From: Betaproteobacteria bacterium UBA6904
Lineage (GTDB): Bacteria; Pseudomonadota; Gammaproteobacteria; Burkholderiales; SG8-39
Direction: 5' to 3'
Assembly (NCBI GenBank): GCA_002451175.1
Contig: DKBI01000079.1
Location: forward strand, 1-6,066
DNA length: 6,066 bases
Below the pieces are notes generated by a model. The model was not told where the DNA came from and did no database searches. It was given only the letters and a program-made list of their open reading frames with translations. Each line of letters begins with the position of its first letter. Positions within the stretch are counted from its first letter, which is position 1. This document shows, one piece after another, positions 1 through 5,384 of this stretch. The position numbers and the translations under genes are program-made.

Positions 1-398
1 GTGCCGATCCACTTCGAGCCGCCCTGGTGGCGGCCCTTCTGCTCCTCGAGCCGCTTCTTGAGCGTCTCCATGAGCTGTTCCCACCCGCCGAGCGCCTTGA
101 TCTGCGCCTTTTCCTCCTCCGTGAGCGTCAGTTCGACCTGCTTGAGCAGCCACTCGAGGGGGATCTGCGCCTCGATGCCGGGAATCGTCTCCACGCCCTG
201 CCAGAACTCGGCGAAGGCGCGGTCGAACTTGTCGAAATTGGCCTCGTCCTTGACCAGCGTGGTGCGCGACAGGTAGTAGAACTCGTCCACCGACGGGCCC
301 ACGACCCCTTTCTGCATGGCCTCCAGCAGCGTCAGGTACTCCTTGATGGAGACCGGGAGCTTGTGGGACTTGAGCTTGAGGAAGAAGTCGATCAGCAT
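1..398 (-). CDS. CoxE-like VWA-family protein, N-terminal part (runs off left edge)
   Basis: The minus strand encodes an open frame starting MLIDFFLKLKSHKLPVSIKEY and continuing for 132 residues to the window edge, ending ...GGSKWIG. The N-terminal pattern (short hydrophobic MLIDFF, then LPVS.KEYL.LLEA, GPSVDEFYYLSRTTLVKDE, FD.FDRAF..FW.G) is what I know from CoxE-like proteins with a C-terminal von Willebrand factor A domain. These usually sit beside a MoxR AAA+ ATPase and are thought to act with it as a chaperone pair in metalloenzyme or complex assembly. The VWA domain and its metal-binding DxSxS motif would lie beyond base 1, so they cannot be checked. The ATG at 398 is chosen because it gives the usual family N-terminus. 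It has no clear Shine-Dalgarno. A TATAAT box 15 nt upstream on this strand would give a very short leader. No moxR lies on the upstream side within the window, so a partner would have to be downstream, out of view. Confidence 0.8.
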   Translation of the reverse strand, partial: MLIDFFLKLKSHKLPVSIKEYLTLLEAMQKGVVGPSVDEFYYLSRTTLVKDEANFDKFDRAFAEFWQGVETIPGIEAQIPLEWLLKQVELTLTEEEKAQIKALGGWEQLMETLKKRLEEQKGRHQGGSKWIG

Positions 399-413
399 GA
401 GGGCGGCCCGGGA

Positions 414-421
414 ATTATACT
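414..421. promoter_or_regulatory. Overlapping divergent -10-like boxes
   Basis: In the 47-bp gap between the divergent genes, TATAAT reads on the minus strand (bases 414-419) and TATACT on the plus strand (416-421). They share four base pairs. The plus box would start transcription near 428, leaving a leader of about 18 nt that contains the ribosome site of the 220-aa gene. The minus box would start near 407, only about 8 nt before the CoxE-like ATG. No good -35 hexamer is visible at 16-18 bp spacing for either strand, so this rests on the -10 boxes and their placement. Confidence 0.42.
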
Positions 422-432
422 GGCGGCCGTTC

Positions 433-438
433 AGGGGG
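433..438 (+). promoter_or_regulatory. Ribosome binding site for the 220-aa secreted protein
   Basis: AGGGGG lies 7 nt before the ATG at 446. It supports this start over others in the frame, as does the signal peptide that begins at this methionine. Confidence 0.6.
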
Positions 439-445
439 CGTCCGA

Positions 446-1108
446 ATGCGCTTGCGTGATGTGCTGCTGTTGCTTGGCGCGCTGCCGCTGGTGGCGGGCG
501 CGCAGGGATTCAAGTTTTCGAACCCGGATCCGGCGCAGGAGGCCGACAAGGCCGCGAAGGCGGAGCGGCAGCGGCGCATCGAGTCCCAGCTCTCCACGCC
601 CTGCCGCGAGCAGATCAAGAACCGCAAGATCGTCGTGCTCGTCGGCGAGGAGGTGAACGGCGTCGTGCAGGCGCGGCAGGCGGGTTTCAGCGCTCACGTC
701 GACGCCATCAACGACCGGCTGCAGAAGCTCGGCCTGCGCACCTACTCCCCGGAGGAGATTCGGCGGCAGATCGCCCAGGCCGAGGTCGATGCGGTGATGC
801 GCAACGACCCGGATGCGGCGCTGTCGGCGGCTCGGCGGCTCGCGGCGAACTACACGCTCAAGGGGATCATCTCGGCGAGCGCCATGCGCAATCCGATGAT
901 TCCCGTCAATCAGGTCGCGGTCAGCATGCGCTTCGTTCTGACGGGGGCCAACGGGCGCCCGGTGGCACAGGCCGAGGCCCAGTCCCAGTCGTTCAGCGGC
1001 GCCGACGTCCAGCGCATGGCGCTCACCCTGGTCAACGAGCAGGCGGAGGAGGTCGTCGCCAAGCTCTACGGCGAGTATTGCCAGCAGCCCGATGCGCGCA
1101 GAAAATAG
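446..1108 (+). CDS. Secreted periplasmic protein with a TolB/CsgG-like fold, first gene of kinase cluster
   Basis: 220 aa, not recognised as a named family. Residues 1-19 form a Sec signal peptide: basic MRLR, hydrophobic DVLLLLGALPLV, then AGA before Q20, so signal peptidase I cleavage is likely. There is no lipobox. The mature protein has a charged Ala/Lys/Glu-rich stretch (about 30-46), then an alpha/beta domain from K61 (KIVVLVGEE) to about residue 210. Its landmarks are LGLRTYSPEEIRRQ (95-108), a helical region with AALSAARRLAANY (124-136), and the strands TLKGIISAS and VAVSMRFVLTGANGRPVAQ. The two mature cysteines, C53 and C212, flank the domain and could form a disulfide. The K61-to-tail order closely parallels residues 520-659 of the kinase encoded downstream. 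It is transcribed with, and 61 nt upstream of, the CsgG-like gene. The secreted location is well supported; the role as ligand or accessory factor of the kinase is inference. Confidence 0.86.
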   Translation: MRLRDVLLLLGALPLVAGAQGFKFSNPDPAQEADKAAKAERQRRIESQLSTPCREQIKNRKIVVLVGEEVNGVVQARQAGFSAHVDAINDRLQKLGLRTYSPEEIRRQIAQAEVDAVMRNDPDAALSAARRLAANYTLKGIISASAMRNPMIPVNQVAVSMRFVLTGANGRPVAQAEAQSQSFSGADVQRMALTLVNEQAEEVVAKLYGEYCQQPDARRK

Positions 1109-1140
1109 CCCCGCCCAAAATGCCTTCCCGTTGCGAATCC

Positions 1141-1154
1141 GGCTCCCGCGAGCC
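1141..1154 (+). other. Short hairpin in the gap before the CsgG-like gene
   Basis: GGCTC (1141-1145) and GAGCC (1150-1154) pair perfectly around a 4-nt loop, 6 nt before the Shine-Dalgarno of the next gene. It lies in the 61-nt spacer inside the cluster. It could affect mRNA processing or translation of the second gene. A five-base stem can easily arise by chance in GC-rich DNA. Confidence 0.22.
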
Positions 1155-1160
1155 ACCTTC

Positions 1161-1164
1161 GGAG
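1161..1164 (+). promoter_or_regulatory. Ribosome binding site deciding the start of the CsgG-like gene
   Basis: GGAG with a 5-nt spacer precedes the ATG at 1170. The frame is open further upstream to an ATG at 1092, but that start would overlap the preceding gene and place 26 non-hydrophobic residues ahead of the signal peptide. The 1170 start is therefore preferred. Confidence 0.6.
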
Positions 1165-1169
1165 CACTC

Positions 1170-1964
1170 ATGAAAGCACACCTGTTGTGGGCCGCCTCGG
1201 CGGCGCTCGTGGCGGCCAACGTCTCCGCGCAGCCGACGTTCGGCAACCCGTCGCCGACGGCGGGCAGCTCGACCTCGCAGAAGGCGAATGCCGCCGCAGA
1301 CGTCGCGGCGTACAAGCCGGTGGAATACGCCAACAAGGGCCGGCGCGGCCCCGATCTCGTCGTCATCCCGGGCGAGATCAAGAGCAACAACGCGACGTTC
1401 ACGCAGAAGTTCGGGCCGAACAACGTCGCGGACTATGCGGAGCTCGAACTGTCGCAGGCCAATTTCGGCGTGCTCGAGCGTTCCAACCTGGGGCCGCTGA
1501 TGAACGAGATCGCGCTCGCCTACAACCTCGGCGATCCGGACAAGGCGCGCCAGACCATGCAGGTCGGCAAGCTGAAGACCACCAAGTGGATCGTCAAGTT
1601 CGACATCCTCAAGGCCGAGCAGATCTCCGAAGTGAAGGAGGGCTTCGACGGCCGTCCCGTGGGCGCCCTGCTGGGCGGCCTGATCGGCGGATTCGGCGGA
1701 CACGCCGCCGGCACCGTCGCGGGCTCGGTGCAGACGCGCGAGGCGACGGGCGTGTGGCTCATCGGCATGCGCTACAAGATCATGGACGCGACGACGACCG
1801 AACAGGTCGCGCAGGGCTACAGCGAGGAAAAGATGGAGGTCGGCGCGACGGGCACGTCGGTCATGGGCGTGTCGCAATCGGCCAAGGGCGGCGTGGGCCT
1901 GGACACCATGGTGCAGCGCCTGGTGCAGAAGTCGGTCTGGGAAATCGACTCGAAGTACAAGTAG
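1170..1964 (+). CDS. Secreted CsgG-like protein with glycine-zipper insert
   Basis: 264 aa. Residues 1-20 are a signal peptide (MKAHLLWAASAALVAANVSA, cut before Q21). The rest resembles the CsgG/HfaB fold: a first strand DLVVIPGEI (62-70), FGVLERSNLGPLMNE (99-113) matching the usual F-x-V-[LV]-ER...L..L..E motif, VGKLKTTKWIVKFDIL (132-147) in place of the 'GKL.GA.YVV.G' strand, and WLIGMRYKIMDATTTEQVAQGYSEEK (196-221) as the late strand pair. CsgG itself is a lipoprotein that forms the outer-membrane curli export channel. Here there is no cysteine at all, so no lipid anchor. Residues 164-187 are a Gly-zipper (G165, G169, G173, G177, G181, G185 at every fourth position), suggesting membrane association. 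No curli genes (csgA, B, E, F) are present. It ends 25 nt before the kinase start. Fold assignment is fairly likely; a pore function is uncertain. Confidence 0.84.
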   Translation: MKAHLLWAASAALVAANVSAQPTFGNPSPTAGSSTSQKANAAADVAAYKPVEYANKGRRGPDLVVIPGEIKSNNATFTQKFGPNNVADYAELELSQANFGVLERSNLGPLMNEIALAYNLGDPDKARQTMQVGKLKTTKWIVKFDILKAEQISEVKEGFDGRPVGALLGGLIGGFGGHAAGTVAGSVQTREATGVWLIGMRYKIMDATTTEQVAQGYSEEKMEVGATGTSVMGVSQSAKGGVGLDTMVQRLVQKSVWEIDSKYK

Positions 1965-1989
1965 GCGGCGGGTCGCGCATCCACGTCCC

Positions 1990-4338
1990 GTGTCGCTGCC
2001 CGCCAAGCTCGGCAAGTACGACATCCGTCGCGAGCTCGGCCGCGGCGCGATGGGCGTCGTGTACGAGGGTTTCGACCCGTTCATCGAGCGCACCGTCGCG
2101 ATCAAGACCATCAAGACGGAGCTCGCCGGCCACGCCGATGCCGAGGAGCTGCTCGCGCGTTTCAAGCGCGAGGCGCAGGCCGCCGGCCGGCTGAATCATC
2201 CGGGCATCGTCCAGATCTACGAGTACGGCGTGGACGCCGGCGTGGCGTTCATCGCCATGGAGTTCATCCGCGGGCGCGAGCTGAAGGATTACTTCGAGCG
2301 CGGCGAGCGCTTCGCCATCCGCGACGTGGCGCGCATCATGGGCGAGATCCTCGCGGCGCTCGATCACGCGCATCGCCACGGCGTCACGCACCGCGACATC
2401 AAACCGGCGAACGTGATCGTCCTGGAGGACGGCGCGGTGAAGGTGGCCGATTTCGGCATCGCCCGCATCGAGACGTCGGAGCTCACACAGGCGGGCACGG
2501 TGCTCGGCACGCCGTCGTACATGTCGCCCGAGCAGTTTCTCGGCGCGCCCGTGGACGGGCGCAGCGACCTGTTCTCCTGCGGCGTGATCCTGTACCAGTT
2601 CCTCACGGGCGAGCGGCCGTTCAGCGGGGCGGTGGCGACCATCATGCACAAAGTGCTGAAGGAAGAGCCGCTGCCGCCGTCGACGCTCAATGCGACCTTG
2701 CCGCCGGTGTGGGACGCGGTGGTGCGCAAGGCCATGGCCAAGGCGCCTGAGGAGCGCTACCCGACCGCCGGGCAGTTCGCGGCGGACATCCACGCGGTCG
2801 CCGAAGGGCGCGCCCCGCAGGTCGCTGCGGCCGCAGGCGACGCGACGGTCGTCAATGCCCCGGCCGATGCGACGCTGATCGAGAAGACCGTCGTCGAGAA
2901 GATCTCTCCGCGCGCGGCTCCCCAGCCGGTTGCACAGCCGGCGCCGGTCGCACCTTCGGTACCGCCGAGCCACGCGGATGCGCCGCGGAGGGCGCCGACG
3001 CCATCGCGGCGCGGACTGCTCGCGGGCGTGGCGGCGGCGGTCGTGGTCGCGGTGGCTGCGGGATCCTACGTCGCGCTCGGCCGAAAGGGCGAGCCGGAAA
3101 AGGTTGCGACACCGGCGCCTGCCCCGGCAGCGCAGTCGGTGGCGCCAGCGCCGCCCCCGCCGGTCGCGGCAGCGCCCGCAGAACCCGGCGTGATGACGAT
3201 CAGCGCCGTCGGGCTCGCCGACCCCGCCCGGTTCGGCGGCGACGCGGCAGCGGCAGGCGCCGAGGCGCGCAGCGATGCGAAGCGCCAGCTCGTCGAGAAG
3301 GCCCTCGCGCTCTACGTGTCGCAGGACTCGCTCAACAAGAACTACGGCTGGGTGCAGGACAAGTTTCTGCCCCGCGCGCCCGAGTTCATCAAGGCAACCC
3401 TCGCCGAGGACGCGCCGCAGCTCGGCAAGGACGGGCTCGTGGCGCTCACCACGCGCGCCACGGTGCGCGTGCGCGACGTGCAGCGATCGCTCAACCAGAT
3501 GAGCGACCAGGAGCGCATCCAGTTCATCCGCAACAACGGCGACCCGAAAATTGCAGTGCAGATGGTGATCGGCTATGCCGAGACCGCGCAGGGAATCCCG
3601 CCGGCGCGCTCGCAACTCGCCGAGAACGCGATCAAGGAGCGCGTCAAGTCGTTCGGCTTCCGCACCTGGTCGGTGGAGGGCGAGGCGCGTACCGGGCCGG
3701 ACGCGAAGTCGGCGGATTTCCAGATCGTCGGCGAAGTGAAGGTGAAGCAGCTTTCCACCCGGCTCGCCGCATCGGGCCTCACGGTCACCAAGACGGCGCT
3801 CACGTCGTGGACCGTCAAGGCGATCGACAAGGCGACCGGCGAGGAGATCTACGCCAACACCAAGCTGCCGAAGAACACGACCTGGGCCACGGAGGATGCG
3901 GCACTCGCGGAGATCGGTCGGCAGGTGGGCGACGAGTTCTCGAAGGATTTCTTCCTGGCGCACTTCAACTTCGGCGCGCAGCCCGTGGACCTCAAGGTGA
4001 GCGGGCTGCCGGGCGCGGAGTCGGGCAAGGCGCTGCTGCGCGAGCTGCGCAGCCTGCGCGGGGTGCTCGATGCGCAGGCCGCTGGGGAGGGCGCCTACAA
4101 ACTCGCGCTGGCCGAGGGCAGCGCGAGCGACCAGATCGCCGAGGGCGTGGTCAAGCCCTTGAACGCGAAGATGGGGCAGGCCTGCTTCGCGCTCGGCGCG
4201 TCCAGCGGCACGACGATCGAGATCAGCTACAACGCCGCGTGCAACGCCGAAGGCGTGCGCGGCCGCCTCGAGGCGGCACCGCCGGCCGGTGTGTTCGGCG
4301 CGCCGCCCGCTCGAGGCAAGAAATTCATCAAGACCTGA
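1990..4338 (+). CDS. Transmembrane Hanks-type Ser/Thr kinase with FlgT/CsgG-like periplasmic ectodomain
   Basis: 782 aa, GTG start (no in-frame ATG or good Shine-Dalgarno nearby; 25 nt after the previous stop). The kinase domain, about 8-271, looks fully active: Gly-loop LGRGAMGVVYEG (16-27), VAIK lysine K39, helix-C glutamate E61, HRDIKPAN (H134-R135-D136, N141), DFG (154-156), activation segment with T162, S163, T166 and T170, then GTPSYMSPEQ (173-182). A Pro/Ala-rich linker leads to one membrane helix (about 342-363) preceded by R340-R341, predicting kinase inside and C-terminus outside. A second Pro/Ala linker (374-399) precedes the ectodomain. Residues 401-500 resemble FlgT_N/LPP20-type domains (EARSDAKRQLVEKAL, NYGWVQDKFLPRAPEFIKA, GLVALTTRATVRVRDVQ). 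Residues 520-659 are TolB/CsgG-like and resemble the 220-aa neighbour. Residues 664-755 form a third alpha/beta module with C732 and C751. It likely senses an envelope signal; the ligand and substrates are unknown. Confidence 0.95.
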   Translation: MSLPAKLGKYDIRRELGRGAMGVVYEGFDPFIERTVAIKTIKTELAGHADAEELLARFKREAQAAGRLNHPGIVQIYEYGVDAGVAFIAMEFIRGRELKDYFERGERFAIRDVARIMGEILAALDHAHRHGVTHRDIKPANVIVLEDGAVKVADFGIARIETSELTQAGTVLGTPSYMSPEQFLGAPVDGRSDLFSCGVILYQFLTGERPFSGAVATIMHKVLKEEPLPPSTLNATLPPVWDAVVRKAMAKAPEERYPTAGQFAADIHAVAEGRAPQVAAAAGDATVVNAPADATLIEKTVVEKISPRAAPQPVAQPAPVAPSVPPSHADAPRRAPTPSRRGLLAGVAAAVVVAVAAGSYVALGRKGEPEKVATPAPAPAAQSVAPAPPPPVAAAPAEPGVMTISAVGLADPARFGGDAAAAGAEARSDAKRQLVEKALALYVSQDSLNKNYGWVQDKFLPRAPEFIKATLAEDAPQLGKDGLVALTTRATVRVRDVQRSLNQMSDQERIQFIRNNGDPKIAVQMVIGYAETAQGIPPARSQLAENAIKERVKSFGFRTWSVEGEARTGPDAKSADFQIVGEVKVKQLSTRLAASGLTVTKTALTSWTVKAIDKATGEEIYANTKLPKNTTWATEDAALAEIGRQVGDEFSKDFFLAHFNFGAQPVDLKVSGLPGAESGKALLRELRSLRGVLDAQAAGEGAYKLALAEGSASDQIAEGVVKPLNAKMGQACFALGASSGTTIEISYNAACNAEGVRGRLEAAPPAGVFGAPPARGKKFIKT

Positions 4339-4353
4339 TCCGGTCCCTGGCGC

Positions 4354-4395
4354 GGCCGCATGGGTAGACCAGTTGCGGCGCAGCGCAATGCGGCC
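4354..4395 (+). terminator. Hairpin after the kinase gene, possible terminator without U-tract
   Basis: GGCCGCAT (4354-4361) and ATGCGGCC (4388-4395) are perfect inverted repeats around a 26-nt loop. The loop contains a smaller TGCG...CGCA stem. The structure starts 15 nt after the kinase stop, the right place to end the three-gene transcript or protect its 3' end. No run of T follows, so intrinsic termination is doubtful. Confidence 0.3.
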
Positions 4396-4458
4396 TCGAG
4401 ATTCCGAATCGTTGATCGCGGCGAAAGATTCCGTCGATCTGCGAGCGCACGCAGAACC

Positions 4459-4464
4459 TAGAAT
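4459..4464 (+). promoter_or_regulatory. Possible -10 box upstream of the small membrane genes
   Basis: TAGAAT matches five of six bases of the sigma70 -10 consensus and sits in one of the less GC-rich parts of the gap, 173 nt before the 108-aa gene. No TTGACA-like hexamer occurs 16-18 bp upstream. If used, the transcript would carry a leader of about 165 nt with the three downstream inverted repeats. Confidence 0.25.
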
Positions 4465-4474
4465 CCGCGCGTTG

Positions 4475-4509
4475 GCGGCAAATTCCTCCTCCTCAACCAT
4501 GTTTGCCGC
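4475..4509. repeat. 8-bp inverted repeat just downstream of the -10-like box
   Basis: GCGGCAAA (4475-4482) and TTTGCCGC (4502-4509) are perfect inverted repeats with a 19-nt spacer that is pyrimidine-rich on the plus strand (TTCCTCCTCCTC). Its place right after TAGAAT fits an operator for a dimeric repressor or a leader hairpin. The function is not shown by the sequence. Confidence 0.35.
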
Positions 4510-4527
4510 TCAGCAGCCCCATTGTCA

Positions 4528-4572
4528 CTCCCGCTTGCCTGACGGGGGCCAGGGAGAGTCCACAGGCGGGAG
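4528..4572 (+). repeat. 10-bp RNA stem with competing inner pairing
   Basis: CTCCCGCTTG (4528-4537) can pair along its whole length with CAGGCGGGAG (4563-4572) in RNA, with one G-U pair. The 25-nt loop holds CCTG and CAGG, which pair with each other, and GGGAG, which could compete for the left arm. It lies 65 nt before the 108-aa gene. Confidence 0.32.
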
Positions 4573-4581
4573 ACCACGCGC

Positions 4582-4610
4582 CAGCTTCGGCTGCGAACAG
4601 CCTTCCGCTG
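4582..4610 (+). repeat. Alternating CAGC/GCTG hairpins before the 108-aa gene
   Basis: CAGC (4582-4585), GCTG (4590-4593), CAGC (4598-4601) and GCTG (4607-4610) alternate. The first pair closes a UUCG tetraloop. The middle pair extends to GGCTG/CAGCC around CGAA. The last closes a 5-nt loop. The first or last hairpin excludes the middle one, an arrangement seen in attenuators, but there is no terminator U-tract. Confidence 0.28.
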
Positions 4611-4636
4611 GCCAAATCGGCTTTGCCTGACATCCG

Positions 4637-4963
4637 ATGCCGGAAACCGATCAAGGTGCGAGTCCGCCGGGCGAACGGCCCCGCCCCTTGTGGAACGTCA
4701 TCTCCGTCGCACTCCCCCTGATCGTTCTGGTCGTTGGGATCGCCCAGATTCTGTCGGCACCGTTCGGCGGAGGCGACTATGCGGGGCGCCTGGGGTCCGC
4801 GGTGCTGCTGATCATCGCGCTTGGCATCGGCTGCATCGTCGGCCTGGTGGCGGCCGTGATCGCGTTGATCCGGGGCGAGAGGTGGGCAGCGCTTTCCTGG
4901 TTCGGCGCCCTGTGCAACGGGTTGGCGTTGGTGCCGATTCTCAGCCTGGCGTTTCAGGACTAG
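4637..4963 (+). CDS. Small three-helix membrane protein, unknown function
   Basis: 108 aa, family not recognised. Residues 1-18 are polar and proline-rich (MPETDQGASPPGERPRPL), presumably cytoplasmic. Three hydrophobic segments follow: VISVALPLIVLVVGIAQIL (21-39), SAVLLIIALGIGCIVGLVAAVIALI (54-78) and WAALSWFGALCNGLALVPILSLAF (83-106). A Gly-rich loop (PFGGGDYAGR) lies between the first two, and a short basic RGER turn between the last two. There is no signal peptide, metal motif or catalytic pattern. The ATG at 4637 is the first in frame after the previous in-frame stop and gives a sensible N-terminus, but no clear Shine-Dalgarno precedes it. The next gene starts about 7 nt after its stop, so the two are probably co-transcribed. 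The consistent hydrophobic segments make a real gene likely. Confidence 0.72.
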   Translation: MPETDQGASPPGERPRPLWNVISVALPLIVLVVGIAQILSAPFGGGDYAGRLGSAVLLIIALGIGCIVGLVAAVIALIRGERWAALSWFGALCNGLALVPILSLAFQD

Positions 4964-4970
4964 GCATTAC

Positions 4971-5336
4971 TTGACGCGGCCGTCCAGGAACGCGGTGCTG
5001 GTCGGGTGGGGGATGGCCCTCGCAGGTTGCTCGGCGACGATTTTCATCGGCTGGAACGTGCTCGCAGCGCACGCCTTGGGTGGACTCCTCGACCTCTTTC
5101 AAGCACCGGCTGCAGGCCGTCATCCGGCCGACAATGCCGACCTGATCTGGCCGTTGATGCCGTCCGGCCTGGCGATCGTCGGCAACGCATGGATCCTTTG
5201 GTTCGGGTCTCCGCGAGACAACGGCCTCTCGCCGTGGTGGCTGGTTCCGGCGCTGCTCATGTCGCTTGGGACGTTCTTGTTTGGCATCTGGGTTTGCATC
5301 GACGTGTGGCACGCTCCGTCCGCCGCGACGGGCTAG
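4971..5336 (+). CDS. Small membrane protein, possibly lipoprotein-like N-terminus, unknown function
   Basis: 121 aa from a TTG start, family not recognised. Hydrophobic segments are at about 8-33 (AVLVGWGMALAGCSATIFIGWNVLAA as a whole), 58-78 (LIWPLMPSGLAIVGNAWILWF) and 89-113 (WWLVPALLMSLGTFLFGIWVCIDVW), so three membrane helices are likely. The start is uncertain. TTG at 4971 keeps the basic R3/R6 N-terminus and has AGGA 11 nt upstream, inside the end of the previous gene. GTG at 4995 has AGGAA 4 nt upstream. An ATG at 5013 would cut into the first helix. Residues 17-20 spell LAGC, a perfect lipobox in the right place, yet the hydrophobic run continues past it, which is unusual for a lipoprotein. 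It follows the 108-aa membrane gene by 7 nt, suggesting a joint role in the membrane that cannot be named. Confidence 0.66.
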   Translation: MTRPSRNAVLVGWGMALAGCSATIFIGWNVLAAHALGGLLDLFQAPAAGRHPADNADLIWPLMPSGLAIVGNAWILWFGSPRDNGLSPWWLVPALLMSLGTFLFGIWVCIDVWHAPSAATG

Positions 5337-5384
5337 CCGGCCTGGACGCGACGCGTTCGTGAATCGTCTGCGCGCGATCCGCGC

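Larger units (their letters stand above)
4339..4636. other. Non-coding stretch rich in inverted repeats
   Basis: About 300 bp between the kinase stop and the next convincing gene. It holds four inverted-repeat or hairpin structures (4354-4395, 4475-4509, 4528-4572, 4582-4610) and one -10-like TAGAAT at 4459. Open frames cross it, but none has a family signature, a ribosome site or natural composition. I see no tRNA-like cloverleaf, no known riboswitch core and no U-tract terminator. Confidence 0.6.

Noticed and set aside
27..656. Long plus-strand frame opposite the CoxE-like gene
   Set aside because: Composition is Leu/Glu/Arg-rich and turns into an arginine-serine string. The minus strand gives a recognisable family N-terminus, and the real plus-strand gene starts at 446 in another frame.
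431..1423. Long minus-strand frame across the first two cluster genes
   Set aside because: Shadow frame with low-complexity Arg/Leu composition; the plus strand has signal peptides and ribosome sites.
1170..1964. Calling the CsgG-like gene a curli secretion channel (csgG)
   Set aside because: It lacks the lipid-anchor cysteine, has a glycine-zipper insert, and no curli subunit or accessory gene is present.
4412..4464. TTGATC (4412-4417) with TAGAAT (4459-4464) as a promoter pair
   Set aside because: The spacer of about 41 bp is far too long for a sigma70 promoter; only the -10-like box is kept, with low confidence.
1861..4500. A continuous minus-strand frame of about 880 codons opposite the kinase gene
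   Set aside because: It mirrors the kinase codons and is explained by high-GC third positions suppressing stops. The translation is Arg/Leu/Asp-rich, without domains, and the plus strand carries an unmistakable kinase.
4499..4630. A 43-codon plus-strand frame starting MFAAQQPHCHSRLPDGG, just before the 108-aa gene
   Set aside because: No ribosome site, unnatural composition and overlap with several inverted repeats. A leader peptide is possible but unsupported.
5366..5384. Small GCGCG/CGCGC hairpin in the gap between the convergent genes as a bidirectional terminator
   Set aside because: Only a 5-bp simple-sequence stem with no T or A tract on either side; expected by chance at this GC content.
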